This document shows positions 1 through 6,188 of a DNA stretch of 9,228 bases, in pieces (positions within the stretch are counted from its first letter, which is position 1; every line of letters begins with the position of its first letter). Below the pieces are notes generated by a model that ran no database searches, was not told where the DNA came from, and saw only the letters and a list, made by a program, of their open reading frames with translations. This DNA is from Paracoccaceae bacterium (GTDB taxonomy: Bacteria > Pseudomonadota > Alphaproteobacteria > Rhodobacterales > Rhodobacteraceae), in the NCBI GenBank assembly GCA_019090405.1, contig JAHRVZ010000139.1, forward strand, positions 1 through 9,228, written 5' to 3'. The position numbers and the translations under genes are program-made.

Positions 1-2019
1 GAATGCGACGGGTTAGGAAAAGAGCTGTTTTTTGATGAACGTCTGGTGGTACCCGATGCGGCGCTGAAAATCAGCGATGGGGCGCTGGCCCCTTGGCGAA
101 AAGGTAAATCGCCGTATTTTTTACAGACAATTGAATCTATCGCAAAGCATTACAAATTCAAGCAAAGCACCAAATGGAAAGACTTGCCTGAGAATGTGCA
201 GCAAGTGTTTCTATATGGCTCGGGCGACGAGGAAATCATGTTCCGCTATGACGAAGGCGGGCGGGTTTATCAGGTGACGCGGGTATTTGAGGGCGTGATT
301 CCCAATATGGAACGGCGCTATCGCGAGACCGATTCCAATTGGATTCGCGAAGAGTTTGAACGTTACCAAAACAATCGCCCCTGCGGCACCTGCAATGGGT
401 TTCGCCTGCGCGAAGAGGCTCTTGCGGTGCGCATTGGCGATCTGCACGTGGGGCAGGTCGTTCAAATGTCGATTCGTGAGGCATTCGCCTGGTGCGAGGA
501 TGTGCCAAACCACCTGAGCGTGCAAAAAAACGAGATTGCCAAAGCCATCCTGAAAGAGGTTCGCGAGCGTTTGGGTTTTCTTAACAATGTCGGACTAGAG
601 TATCTTACATTGTCGCGTGGCAGCGGCACATTGTCGGGCGGCGAAAGCCAACGCATCCGCTTGGCCAGCCAGATCGGCAGCGGGTTGACGGGCGTGCTGT
701 ATGTGTTGGACGAGCCTTCGATTGGGTTGCATCAGCGCGACAATGGCCGATTGCTGGAAACGCTGAAAAACCTGCGTGATCAGGGTAATACGGTGATTGT
801 AGTTGAACACGACGAAGAGGCTGTGCGCGTGGCGGATTATGTGTTCGATATCGGCCCCGGAGCGGGACTGCATGGCGGGCAGGTGGTGTCCAAAGGCACG
901 CCGCCGGAAATCGCGGCTGATCCGGCGTCGTTGACCGGACAGTATCTGTCAGGTGCGCGCGAAATTGCGGTGCCGGGTAAGCGACGCAAAGGTAAGGGGA
1001 AAATGTTGACCGTTGTTGGTGCGACCGGCAACAACCTGAAAAACGTAACCGCCAAGTTTCCATTGGGTAAATTTGTTTGCGTGACTGGTGTTTCGGGCGG
1101 TGGGAAATCGACGCTGACCATTGAAACGCTGTTCAAAACTGCCTCGATGCGGTTGAACGGCGCGCGCCAGACTCCGGCGCCTTGTGAGACGATAAAGGGG
1201 CTCGAATATCTGGATAAGGTCATTGATATTGACCAACGTGCCATCGGTCGCACACCGCGTTCAAACCCGGCGACCTATACCGGGGCGTTTACCCCAATTC
1301 GCGACTGGTTCGCGGGGCTGCCCGAATCCAAAGCGCGCGGCTATGCGCCAGGGCGGTTTTCGTTCAACGTCAAAGGTGGCCGCTGCGAGGCGTGCAAGGG
1401 TGACGGTGTCATCAAGATTGAAATGCACTTTTTGCCGGATGTTTATGTGACGTGCGAAACCTGTGGTGGTGATCGATATAACCGTGAAACATTGGAAATA
1501 CGGTTTAAAGGCAAAAGCATAGCAGACGTTCTTGATATGACCGTCGAGGATGCGCAAGTGTTCTTTAAGGCGGTGCCGTCGATCCGTGAAAAGATGGATG
1601 CCTTGGTGCGGGTTGGCCTTGGCTATATCAAAGTAGGGCAACAGGCGACAACCTTGTCCGGCGGCGAGGCGCAGCGGGTTAAGTTGTCCAAAGAACTGGC
1701 CAAACGCTCTACCGGGCGCACGCTGTATATTCTGGACGAACCTACGACGGGTCTGCATTTCGAAGATGTGCGTAAGCTGTTGGAAGTGTTGCATGAACTG
1801 GTCGATCAGGGAAATTCAGTGATTGTGATTGAACATAATCTGGACGTGGTGAAAACCGCTGATCATATCATAGATATCGGCCCCGAAGGCGGCGATGGCG
1901 GCGGAGAGATCGTCGCGACCGGCACGCCGGAACAGGTGGCGGCGGTCGCGGAATCTTATACCGGGCGCTATCTAGAGCCTATGCTTGCCCCCAAACGCCT
2001 GACCACAAAAGTGGGCTGA
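1..2019 (+). CDS. uvrA: UvrA, excinuclease ABC subunit A (5' end cut off by window)
   Basis: The reading frame is open from base 1, so this is the C-terminal 672 residues of the nucleotide excision repair ATPase that, with UvrB, scans DNA for damage in the cytoplasm. The first visible residues (ECDGLG) match the end of the first UvrA zinc module, so the first Walker A and about 280 residues are missing compared with the roughly 940-residue E. coli protein. Visible in order: the insert ending in RPCGTCNG, ABC signature 1 LSGGESQ (bases 631-651) with Walker B VLDEPSIGLHQRDN, Walker A of the second ATPase GVSGGGKST (1087-1113), the zinc finger CEAC...CETC (from about 1384), signature 2 LSGGEAQ (1654-1674) and Walker B ILDEPTTGLH. 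The GTG at base 46 is internal and is not a real start. The frame looks intact. It converges with the DUF2892 gene, leaving 77 bases between stops. The promoter, and any LexA box, lie outside the window. The identification is secure. Confidence 0.97.
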   Translation, partial: ECDGLGKELFFDERLVVPDAALKISDGALAPWRKGKSPYFLQTIESIAKHYKFKQSTKWKDLPENVQQVFLYGSGDEEIMFRYDEGGRVYQVTRVFEGVIPNMERRYRETDSNWIREEFERYQNNRPCGTCNGFRLREEALAVRIGDLHVGQVVQMSIREAFAWCEDVPNHLSVQKNEIAKAILKEVRERLGFLNNVGLEYLTLSRGSGTLSGGESQRIRLASQIGSGLTGVLYVLDEPSIGLHQRDNGRLLETLKNLRDQGNTVIVVEHDEEAVRVADYVFDIGPGAGLHGGQVVSKGTPPEIAADPASLTGQYLSGAREIAVPGKRRKGKGKMLTVVGATGNNLKNVTAKFPLGKFVCVTGVSGGGKSTLTIETLFKTASMRLNGARQTPAPCETIKGLEYLDKVIDIDQRAIGRTPRSNPATYTGAFTPIRDWFAGLPESKARGYAPGRFSFNVKGGRCEACKGDGVIKIEMHFLPDVYVTCETCGGDRYNRETLEIRFKGKSIADVLDMTVEDAQVFFKAVPSIREKMDALVRVGLGYIKVGQQATTLSGGEAQRVKLSKELAKRSTGRTLYILDEPTTGLHFEDVRKLLEVLHELVDQGNSVIVIEHNLDVVKTADHIIDIGPEGGDGGGEIVATGTPEQVAAVAESYTGRYLEPMLAPKRLTTKVG

Positions 2020-2096
2020 TGATCAGACCTGTGAGAATTTGAATTCACTTCACGTAACAAATCTTACGGGAACGTTTTGAGACAGCTACCCTGAAT

Positions 2097-2300
2097 TCAT
2101 TTCTTGAGCGGACAGGTCTTTATGCCAAGGATCGAATAAATTGGACAACTGCCAAGTAACCCGGTGGCCAGTGGAACAATACCGATCAGATAGGCCCAGC
2201 GATAAGACGCATCTGCATCCATCGCAAAACCAATTAACAGCGCAACGCCCAGTATGATGCGCAGAATTCGATCAAGATTGCCTTCGTTTTTGGCGAACAT
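2097..2300 (-). CDS. DUF2892 (YgaP-type transmembrane domain) small membrane protein
   Basis: This 67-residue protein has an N-terminal NLDRILRIILG motif typical of DUF2892. A hydrophobic segment at about residues 12-27 and a second at about 36-50 predict a two-helix inner-membrane protein. The C-terminus carries two Cys-Pro pairs (SCPIY at C52 and TCPLKK at C63), which recur in this family. The family domain is also found fused to rhodanese in E. coli YgaP, and stand-alone members often sit near sulfur-metabolism genes; no rhodanese or sulfide oxidoreductase is visible here, so a sulfur role is only inference. The start is supported by AAGGA seven bases upstream of ATG. It lies downstream of the Crp-type regulator gene on the same strand, with a 100-base gap that contains a candidate promoter and a CRP-like palindrome, so it probably has its own regulated promoter. 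The molecular function is unknown. Confidence 0.85.
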   Translation of the reverse strand: MFAKNEGNLDRILRIILGVALLIGFAMDADASYRWAYLIGIVPLATGLLGSCPIYSILGIKTCPLKK

Positions 2301-2348
2301 CAGAGTATCCTTTTCATGGTTTTCCCAGCAACGGCGGGGAATACATTC

Positions 2349-2354
2349 AGTATA
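2349..2354 (-). promoter_or_regulatory. Candidate -10 element (TATACT) of the DUF2892 gene
   Basis: Read on the - strand, TATACT matches five of six bases of the sigma-70 -10 consensus and puts the predicted transcription start near 2342, about 40 bases upstream of the ATG. No TTGACA-like -35 hexamer occurs at the proper spacing; the palindrome at 2376-2390 sits there instead. A missing -35 with an upstream palindrome is typical of an activator-dependent (class II) promoter. The call comes from sequence only. Confidence 0.45.
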
Positions 2355-2375
2355 AAGGATATGACGAAATTGGTC

Positions 2376-2390
2376 TGTGATCTGGTCACA
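2376..2390. promoter_or_regulatory. CRP/FNR-like palindrome TGTGA-N5-TCACA
   Basis: The sequence TGTGATCTGGTCACA has perfect five-base arms identical to the E. coli CRP half-sites. The spacer is five bases, whereas the CRP consensus has six, so it is not a standard site. Its centre (2383) is about 41 bases upstream of the predicted start of the DUF2892 transcript, the usual class II activator position. It begins 11 bases past the stop of the adjacent Crp/Fnr-type regulator gene, whose product is the obvious candidate ligand. As RNA the arms could also form a short hairpin, but no T-tract follows, so a terminator role is less likely. Confidence 0.5.
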
Positions 2391-2400
2391 TTAAGACCCG

Positions 2401-3054
2401 TTATTCGTTGGCTCTGGCCAATTGTTCAAGCGTTCCCATGTCAATAATGTGCACAACACCCCGATCAAGACTGACGATTCCGCGTTTTGCCAGTGCCTCT
2501 AACCGTCTGGATACAACTTCGCGGGCGGACCCAATCATGACTGCAATTTCCGCATGTGTGGCGTATAAGGTATTGTTTTCAGAGCGTTCGACCATTGCCT
2601 GTGCCAACCTGCATTCGACCCGTTGAAACGCAATTTTTTCAAGCAGATGCATCATGCTTTGCATCCGGGCGGCAAAGGCGGAAAAGACAAAAGTTCGAAA
2701 TTCCGAAGACAGATTCATCATATCCAGAAACATGTCGCGCGGGACCAAAACCACTTTGCAGTCGGTGCGGGTTATTGCCTCGCCAGAGTAATCTTCTCCG
2801 CCCAACAAGCCCAAAGTTGACTGAATGCAGCTTTGCCCCGGCTGCACGACATAAAGCTGAATGTCGCGCCCTGAAGGCCCGGTCAAGAACACGTCGATTT
2901 GGCCGCTTAAAACGATAACAAAGCCCTTGACCGATTCACCGGGGCGAAAAAGAACAGAGCCAACAGGCAAGGTTTGAAATGACAATTGGCTAAGTCTGGC
3001 CACGCAGGGGGCATCAAAATCAGGAAGCCCCGGCGCGTTGGCCATCCAGCCCAT
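2401..3054 (-). CDS. Crp/Fnr-family transcriptional regulator
   Basis: This 217-residue protein has an N-terminal cyclic-nucleotide-binding-like beta-barrel (about residues 25-115, with VGSVLFRPGE, VIVLSGQIDVF and LVPRDMF), a long dimerisation helix (about 117-150) and a C-terminal winged helix-turn-helix (about 164-205). The recognition helix reads GSAREVVSRRLEAL; R178, E179 and R183 align with the three CRP residues that contact TGTGA. No FNR-type N-terminal cysteine cluster is present (cysteines at 17, 76, 99 and 148 are scattered), so an oxygen-sensing Fe-S cluster is unlikely; the effector is unknown. The start codon overlaps the mmsB stop by one base (TGATG), which suggests translational coupling and co-transcription with the valine-catabolic genes. 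The second Met (residue 4) is an alternative start; neither has a strong ribosome binding site. A palindrome that it might bind lies just downstream, ahead of the DUF2892 gene. Confidence 0.9.
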   Translation of the reverse strand: MGWMANAPGLPDFDAPCVARLSQLSFQTLPVGSVLFRPGESVKGFVIVLSGQIDVFLTGPSGRDIQLYVVQPGQSCIQSTLGLLGGEDYSGEAITRTDCKVVLVPRDMFLDMMNLSSEFRTFVFSAFAARMQSMMHLLEKIAFQRVECRLAQAMVERSENNTLYATHAEIAVMIGSAREVVSRRLEALAKRGIVSLDRGVVHIIDMGTLEQLARANE

Positions 3055-3926
3055 CAGCTATGTGATCGCTTTTCAAACCGGGGCAACATAGCACTGAAAT
3101 CACGACCCGCGCCGTCTTCGTCTTCGACGAATTGGGCATAAAGTTTCTCGGCCAGCGCACCCATTGGCGTGTCGGCATTGGCGCTTTTGGCGGCCTGTTG
3201 GGACAGGCGCAGATCCTTGAGCATCAGATCAGCGGCAAAGCCAGGCGTGTAATCGTTGTCGGCAGGCGATTCCGGGCCAATACCGGGGGCGGGGCAATAG
3301 GCGTTCATGCTCCAGCTATAGCCGGATGATGTGCTGACCACATTGAACATCTTTTGCCGATCCAGCCCCAGTTTGTCAGCCAGCGCAAAGGCTTCGCAAG
3401 TGGCAATCATCGTTGCGCCAAGGATCATGTTGTTACAGATTTTAGCGGCCTGACCAGCACCAGCATCGCCGCAGTGCACGGCCTTTTGACCCATGATGTC
3501 AAACATCGGTTCGGCCTTGGCAAAGGCTTTGGCTGTGCCGCCGGCCATAAAGGTTAATGTGCCGCCGGATGCACCCACGGTTCCACCAGATACCGGGGCG
3601 TCAACGAATAGGATTTTGGCCGCTTCGGCCTGTTCAGCGACAGCAAGTGCGCTGTCCACATCCACGGTTGAACAATCCACCAATGTGGCCCCGTTAGCCA
3701 TCGCCGGAATGATATCTGCTGCGACGGCGCGCAGGATTGCGCCATTGGGTAGCATGGTAAAGACGACATCGGCACCTGTTACAGCTTCGACGGCGGTTTC
3801 AGCCATGTTGGCACCTTCAACGGACACATCGGCCATATCAAACCCAGTCACGTCATAGCCTGATTTGGCCAGATTGGCCGCCATAGGAGCACCCATATTT
3901 CCCAGTCCGATAAACCCGATTTTCAT
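3054..3926 (-). CDS. mmsB: MmsB, 3-hydroxyisobutyrate dehydrogenase (internal start within the fused frame)
   Basis: From the ATG at 3926 this is a 290-residue protein, the normal length for a stand-alone NAD-dependent 3-hydroxyisobutyrate dehydrogenase, which forms methylmalonate semialdehyde in valine degradation. The N-terminal Rossmann fold has GFIGLGNMG (residues 4-12) and FTMLPNG (56-62). The substrate motif DAPVSGG is at 109-115, the catalytic lysine K162 lies in AAKICNN with N166 following, and the C-terminal helical domain contains PGFAADLMLKDL (228-239). AAGGAG lies six bases upstream of this ATG, a near-ideal ribosome binding site, so independent translation is likely even if the upstream frame reads through. 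The last codon overlaps the regulator start. The 3-hydroxyacid dehydrogenase superfamily has other members (for example tartronate semialdehyde reductase), but the hydrolase and acyl-CoA dehydrogenase neighbours favour MmsB. Confidence 0.93.
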   Translation of the reverse strand: MKIGFIGLGNMGAPMAANLAKSGYDVTGFDMADVSVEGANMAETAVEAVTGADVVFTMLPNGAILRAVAADIIPAMANGATLVDCSTVDVDSALAVAEQAEAAKILFVDAPVSGGTVGASGGTLTFMAGGTAKAFAKAEPMFDIMGQKAVHCGDAGAGQAAKICNNMILGATMIATCEAFALADKLGLDRQKMFNVVSTSSGYSWSMNAYCPAPGIGPESPADNDYTPGFAADLMLKDLRLSQQAAKSANADTPMGALAEKLYAQFVEDEDGAGRDFSAMLPRFEKRSHS

Positions 3927-4973
3927 TGTAGTCTCCTTTGTGTCAAATGTCAGTTTGTCCTTGCCCAGAGGCATCAGCATTTTGCTGACAGCCACCGCAG
4001 GCACGTTCATGTCGCTGTATTGCCAAGTCGCATCATGGGTTTTATCAACGATTGTCGCGCGCACACCTTCAAGGAAATCACCGTGTTCCATCGCACGCCA
4101 AGTGTAGCGGTATTCCATTTCCAATGCTTTGCGAATGTCCAAGGTCGGGCTGCGCAAACGGTGCAATGCCTCGATGGTGCAAGCCATGGAAAGGGCCGAG
4201 TTTCGGCCAAGTGTCTTAAGTGCTTTGCGCGCAAAATCGCTATCTTCGGCACGCAGCGTATTCAGTATATCTCCCAGCGATTCACCGGCAAAGTGGCGAT
4301 CAATATCGGCGTGCAAAGGCGCAAGCGACCCTGTGGGCGCTGTTTCTTCGACGCCCTGTATCAGATCAACATCACCTGTGGATTCGAGTTGGGAAATCAG
4401 GTCAGGCCATTTTTCCTGCGCCACAAAATGATCGGCAAAGCCGGCATAAATGGCGTCACCCGCATCCAAGCGCGCGCCAGTTATGCCCAGATACTCGCCC
4501 AACCGCCCCGGTGCGCGGGCAAGAATGAAAGTGCCGCCAACGTCAGGTATCAGCCCAATTCCACATTCCGGCATGGCAATGCGGCTGGTTTCGCCAACGA
4601 TCCGATGAGAGCCGTGGCAGCCGATGCCGACACCACCGCCCATGATAAAGCCCTGTTTCAGACTGACCACTGGTTTGGGATACCCAAACAGCATTGCATT
4701 CATGCGATATTCTTCACGCCAAAAGTCACGACCATATTGGTAGTCACCTTTGATTCCGGTGGCATAAAGCTCGGCGATGTCACCACCTGCACAGAATGCA
4801 CGGTCGCCAACAGCGTCAATGATCACCAAAGCCACGGCCGGGTCATTGCGCCAGCTCACAAGAGCGGCAGCAATCGCGTGGCACATGCCATCGGTCAGCG
4901 CGTTTAGCGCCTTGGGTCGGTTCAGGGTGATGCGGCCGGCCTGTCCGGATATGCGTATGTCGATGTCTTTCAT
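3054..4973 (-). CDS. In-frame fusion: 3-hydroxyisobutyryl-CoA hydrolase + 3-hydroxyisobutyrate dehydrogenase
   Basis: One uninterrupted frame of 639 residues covers two complete valine-degradation enzymes. Residues 1 to about 345 are a crotonase-fold hydrolase that converts 3-hydroxyisobutyryl-CoA to 3-hydroxyisobutyrate and CoA: oxyanion-hole segments FCAGGD (60-65) and GFIMGGG (108-114), and MPECGIGLIPD (134-144), whose E136 and D144 have the spacing of the acidic pair in human HIBCH (MPETAIGLFPD); ITGARLDAGDAIYAG follows. Residues 350-639 are a full-length MmsB, described separately. The linker is only about eight residues (DTKETT region). The start follows GGGGG seven bases after the upstream dehydrogenase stop, so the two genes are tightly coupled. 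Hydrolase and MmsB are normally separate genes. Here mmsB keeps its own ribosome binding site, so the fusion may be recent, or due to a one-base error in a TTT run (3945-3947). The enzymatic assignments are strong; whether one fused protein is made is uncertain. Confidence 0.88.
   Translation of the reverse strand: MKDIDIRISGQAGRITLNRPKALNALTDGMCHAIAAALVSWRNDPAVALVIIDAVGDRAFCAGGDIAELYATGIKGDYQYGRDFWREEYRMNAMLFGYPKPVVSLKQGFIMGGGVGIGCHGSHRIVGETSRIAMPECGIGLIPDVGGTFILARAPGRLGEYLGITGARLDAGDAIYAGFADHFVAQEKWPDLISQLESTGDVDLIQGVEETAPTGSLAPLHADIDRHFAGESLGDILNTLRAEDSDFARKALKTLGRNSALSMACTIEALHRLRSPTLDIRKALEMEYRYTWRAMEHGDFLEGVRATIVDKTHDATWQYSDMNVPAVAVSKMLMPLGKDKLTFDTKETTMKIGFIGLGNMGAPMAANLAKSGYDVTGFDMADVSVEGANMAETAVEAVTGADVVFTMLPNGAILRAVAADIIPAMANGATLVDCSTVDVDSALAVAEQAEAAKILFVDAPVSGGTVGASGGTLTFMAGGTAKAFAKAEPMFDIMGQKAVHCGDAGAGQAAKICNNMILGATMIATCEAFALADKLGLDRQKMFNVVSTSSGYSWSMNAYCPAPGIGPESPADNDYTPGFAADLMLKDLRLSQQAAKSANADTPMGALAEKLYAQFVEDEDGAGRDFSAMLPRFEKRSHS
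3933..3938 (-). promoter_or_regulatory. Ribosome binding site (AAGGAG) for mmsB inside the fused frame
   Basis: Read on the - strand, AAGGAG followed by ACTACA precedes the ATG at 3926, a six-base spacing that is close to optimal. It lies inside the coding frame as read, where no such site is needed. It therefore indicates that mmsB was, or still is, translated as its own protein. Confidence 0.8.
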
Positions 4974-4982
4974 GAGTGCCCC

Positions 4983-6125
4983 CTAGCGCTCGGCCAGCAT
5001 TTGGCGCGCAACGATCACGCGCATGATTTCATTGGTGCCTTCAAGGATCTGGTGAACCCGCAAATCGCGAACCAGCTTTTCGATGCCATAATCCGCGAGA
5101 TAGCCGTAGCCACCATGCAATTGTAAACACTGATCCACGACTTTTGACCCGGTGTCGGTGACGAATTTCTTGGCCATTGCGCAGTACTTGGTGGCATCAG
5201 GTGTCCCATTGTCCAGCTTCCAAGCGGCCTGGCGTAAAAACACCCGTGCGGCCTGCATTTCGATCTCCATATCGGCCAGACGAAATTGCAATCCCTGAAA
5301 CTGGTCTATGCTTTTGCCAAAAGCCTGACGCTCGCCCATATAGGTCAATGTTGCATTCAGCGCGGTTTGAGCGGCCCCAAGTGAGCAGGCCGAGATGTTC
5401 AGACGGCCACCATCCAGCCCCATCATCGCGTATTTGAACCCGTCACCTTCAGTCCCAACCAGATTGCCTGACGGAATTTTGCAATCGTCAAACTGGACCT
5501 GCGACGTTGGCTGACTGCGCCAGCCCATTTTGTCCTCGGCCAAGCCAAAACTTAGCCCCGGCGTACCGGCCTCGACATAGACGGTCGAGACGCCTTTTGG
5601 CCCATCTTCGCCAGTGCGCACCATGGTGACATAGGCGTCAGAATAGCCGCCACCGGAAATAAAGGCTTTTGTTCCGTTCAAAGTATAGCCGTCATTGCTG
5701 CGCTCAGCGCGGGTTTTCAGCGCCGCGGCGTCGGATCCGGCACCGGGTTCGGTCAGGCAGTATGACAGCACTGTGTTCAGCGATAACACGTCAGGCAAGA
5801 TCCGTGATTTCAGCTCGTCGCTGGCAAATGTATCCAGCATCTTGGCGCTCATGTTGTGAATAGACAGGAATGCCGCAACCGACGGGCATGCCATGCTCAG
5901 AGCCTCAAACACCATCGTTGCATCCAGTCGCCCAAGGCCAGATCCGCCGCTTTCTTCGGATACATAAAGTCCGCCAAATCCCAATTCACCGACCTTCGGC
6001 CAAAGGTCTTTCGGAATAGTGCCATCCGATTCCCATTTCCGGGCAAAGGGGGCAATGTGTTCCTGCCCAAAGGCATAGGCCATGTCGAAAATGGCGGATT
6101 GTTCTTCGGTAACTGTGAAATCCAT
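4983..6125 (-). CDS. Acyl-CoA dehydrogenase, likely isobutyryl-CoA dehydrogenase
   Basis: This 380-residue flavoenzyme of the acyl-CoA dehydrogenase family would oxidise isobutyryl-CoA to methacrylyl-CoA, passing electrons to electron-transfer flavoprotein. Family marks: CLTEPGAGSD (123-132) and FISGGG (156-160) around the FAD, GLDGGRLNISA (237-247), RQAFGKSIDQFQ in the C-terminal helical domain, LHGGYGY (336-342), and the catalytic-base region ILEGTNEIMR with E362 at the usual medium/short-chain position. The length is typical. The start is strongly supported by AGGAGG five bases before ATG. It heads the block with the hydrolase and MmsB (9 bases to the next start), which is the reason for choosing isobutyryl-CoA as substrate; sequence motifs alone cannot exclude 2-methylbutyryl-CoA or another short branched acyl-CoA. 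A palindrome 24 bases upstream of the start is a likely operator. The family call is secure and the substrate is inferred from context. Confidence 0.93.
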   Translation of the reverse strand: MDFTVTEEQSAIFDMAYAFGQEHIAPFARKWESDGTIPKDLWPKVGELGFGGLYVSEESGGSGLGRLDATMVFEALSMACPSVAAFLSIHNMSAKMLDTFASDELKSRILPDVLSLNTVLSYCLTEPGAGSDAAALKTRAERSNDGYTLNGTKAFISGGGYSDAYVTMVRTGEDGPKGVSTVYVEAGTPGLSFGLAEDKMGWRSQPTSQVQFDDCKIPSGNLVGTEGDGFKYAMMGLDGGRLNISACSLGAAQTALNATLTYMGERQAFGKSIDQFQGLQFRLADMEIEMQAARVFLRQAAWKLDNGTPDATKYCAMAKKFVTDTGSKVVDQCLQLHGGYGYLADYGIEKLVRDLRVHQILEGTNEIMRVIVARQMLAER

Positions 6126-6148
6126 ATTGGCCTCCTGAGCGCAAACAA

Positions 6149-6164
6149 TTGAACACTTGTTTAA
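6149..6164. promoter_or_regulatory. Imperfect 16-base palindrome, candidate operator of the acyl-CoA dehydrogenase operon
   Basis: TTGAACACTTGTTTAA reads as TTnAACA-nn-TGTTnAA, with six of eight positions symmetric. It lies in the 63-base gap between the ligase stop and the acyl-CoA dehydrogenase start, 24 bases upstream of the ATG and just before the ribosome binding site, a position suited to repression. A perfect ten-base palindrome TTTTGCAAAA (6177-6186) lies next to it and includes TTGCAA, a weak -35 candidate; I see no convincing -10. The binding protein is unknown; symmetric half-sites of this length fit TetR-type repressors common near acyl-CoA genes, which is inference. Confidence 0.4.
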
Positions 6165-6188
6165 TTCTTACAGCAGTTTTGCAAAAGG

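Noticed and set aside
46..48. GTG at base 46 as the start of the UvrA gene
   Set aside because: The frame is open to base 1 and the upstream residues (ECDGLG and so on) are conserved UvrA sequence, so the gene begins outside the window.
605..1063. Overlapping - strand open frames opposite uvrA
   Set aside because: They have no motifs, are rich in Arg/Pro/Ser and are antisense to conserved ATPase motifs; shadows of uvrA codon bias.
1087..1113. Second UvrA Walker A reads GVSGGGKST rather than the E. coli GVSGSGKST, and signature 1 is LSGGESQ
   Set aside because: Both fit the general consensus and, as far as I recall, are common in alphaproteobacterial UvrA; not a sign of lost function.
2040..2099. 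The eight-base palindrome TGAATTCA occurs twice, 52 bases apart, and a short stem CGTAA/TTACG (2053-2068) lies between uvrA and the DUF2892 gene
   Set aside because: The repeats are short and AT-rich, and the stem is only five bases with no adjacent T-tract; not enough to call a repeat or terminator.
4020..4907. Long + strand open frame (295 codons) opposite the 3-hydroxyisobutyryl-CoA hydrolase
   Set aside because: It is antisense to a gene with clear catalytic motifs, and its translation shows no recognisable domain and has an unnatural composition, so it is a shadow frame.
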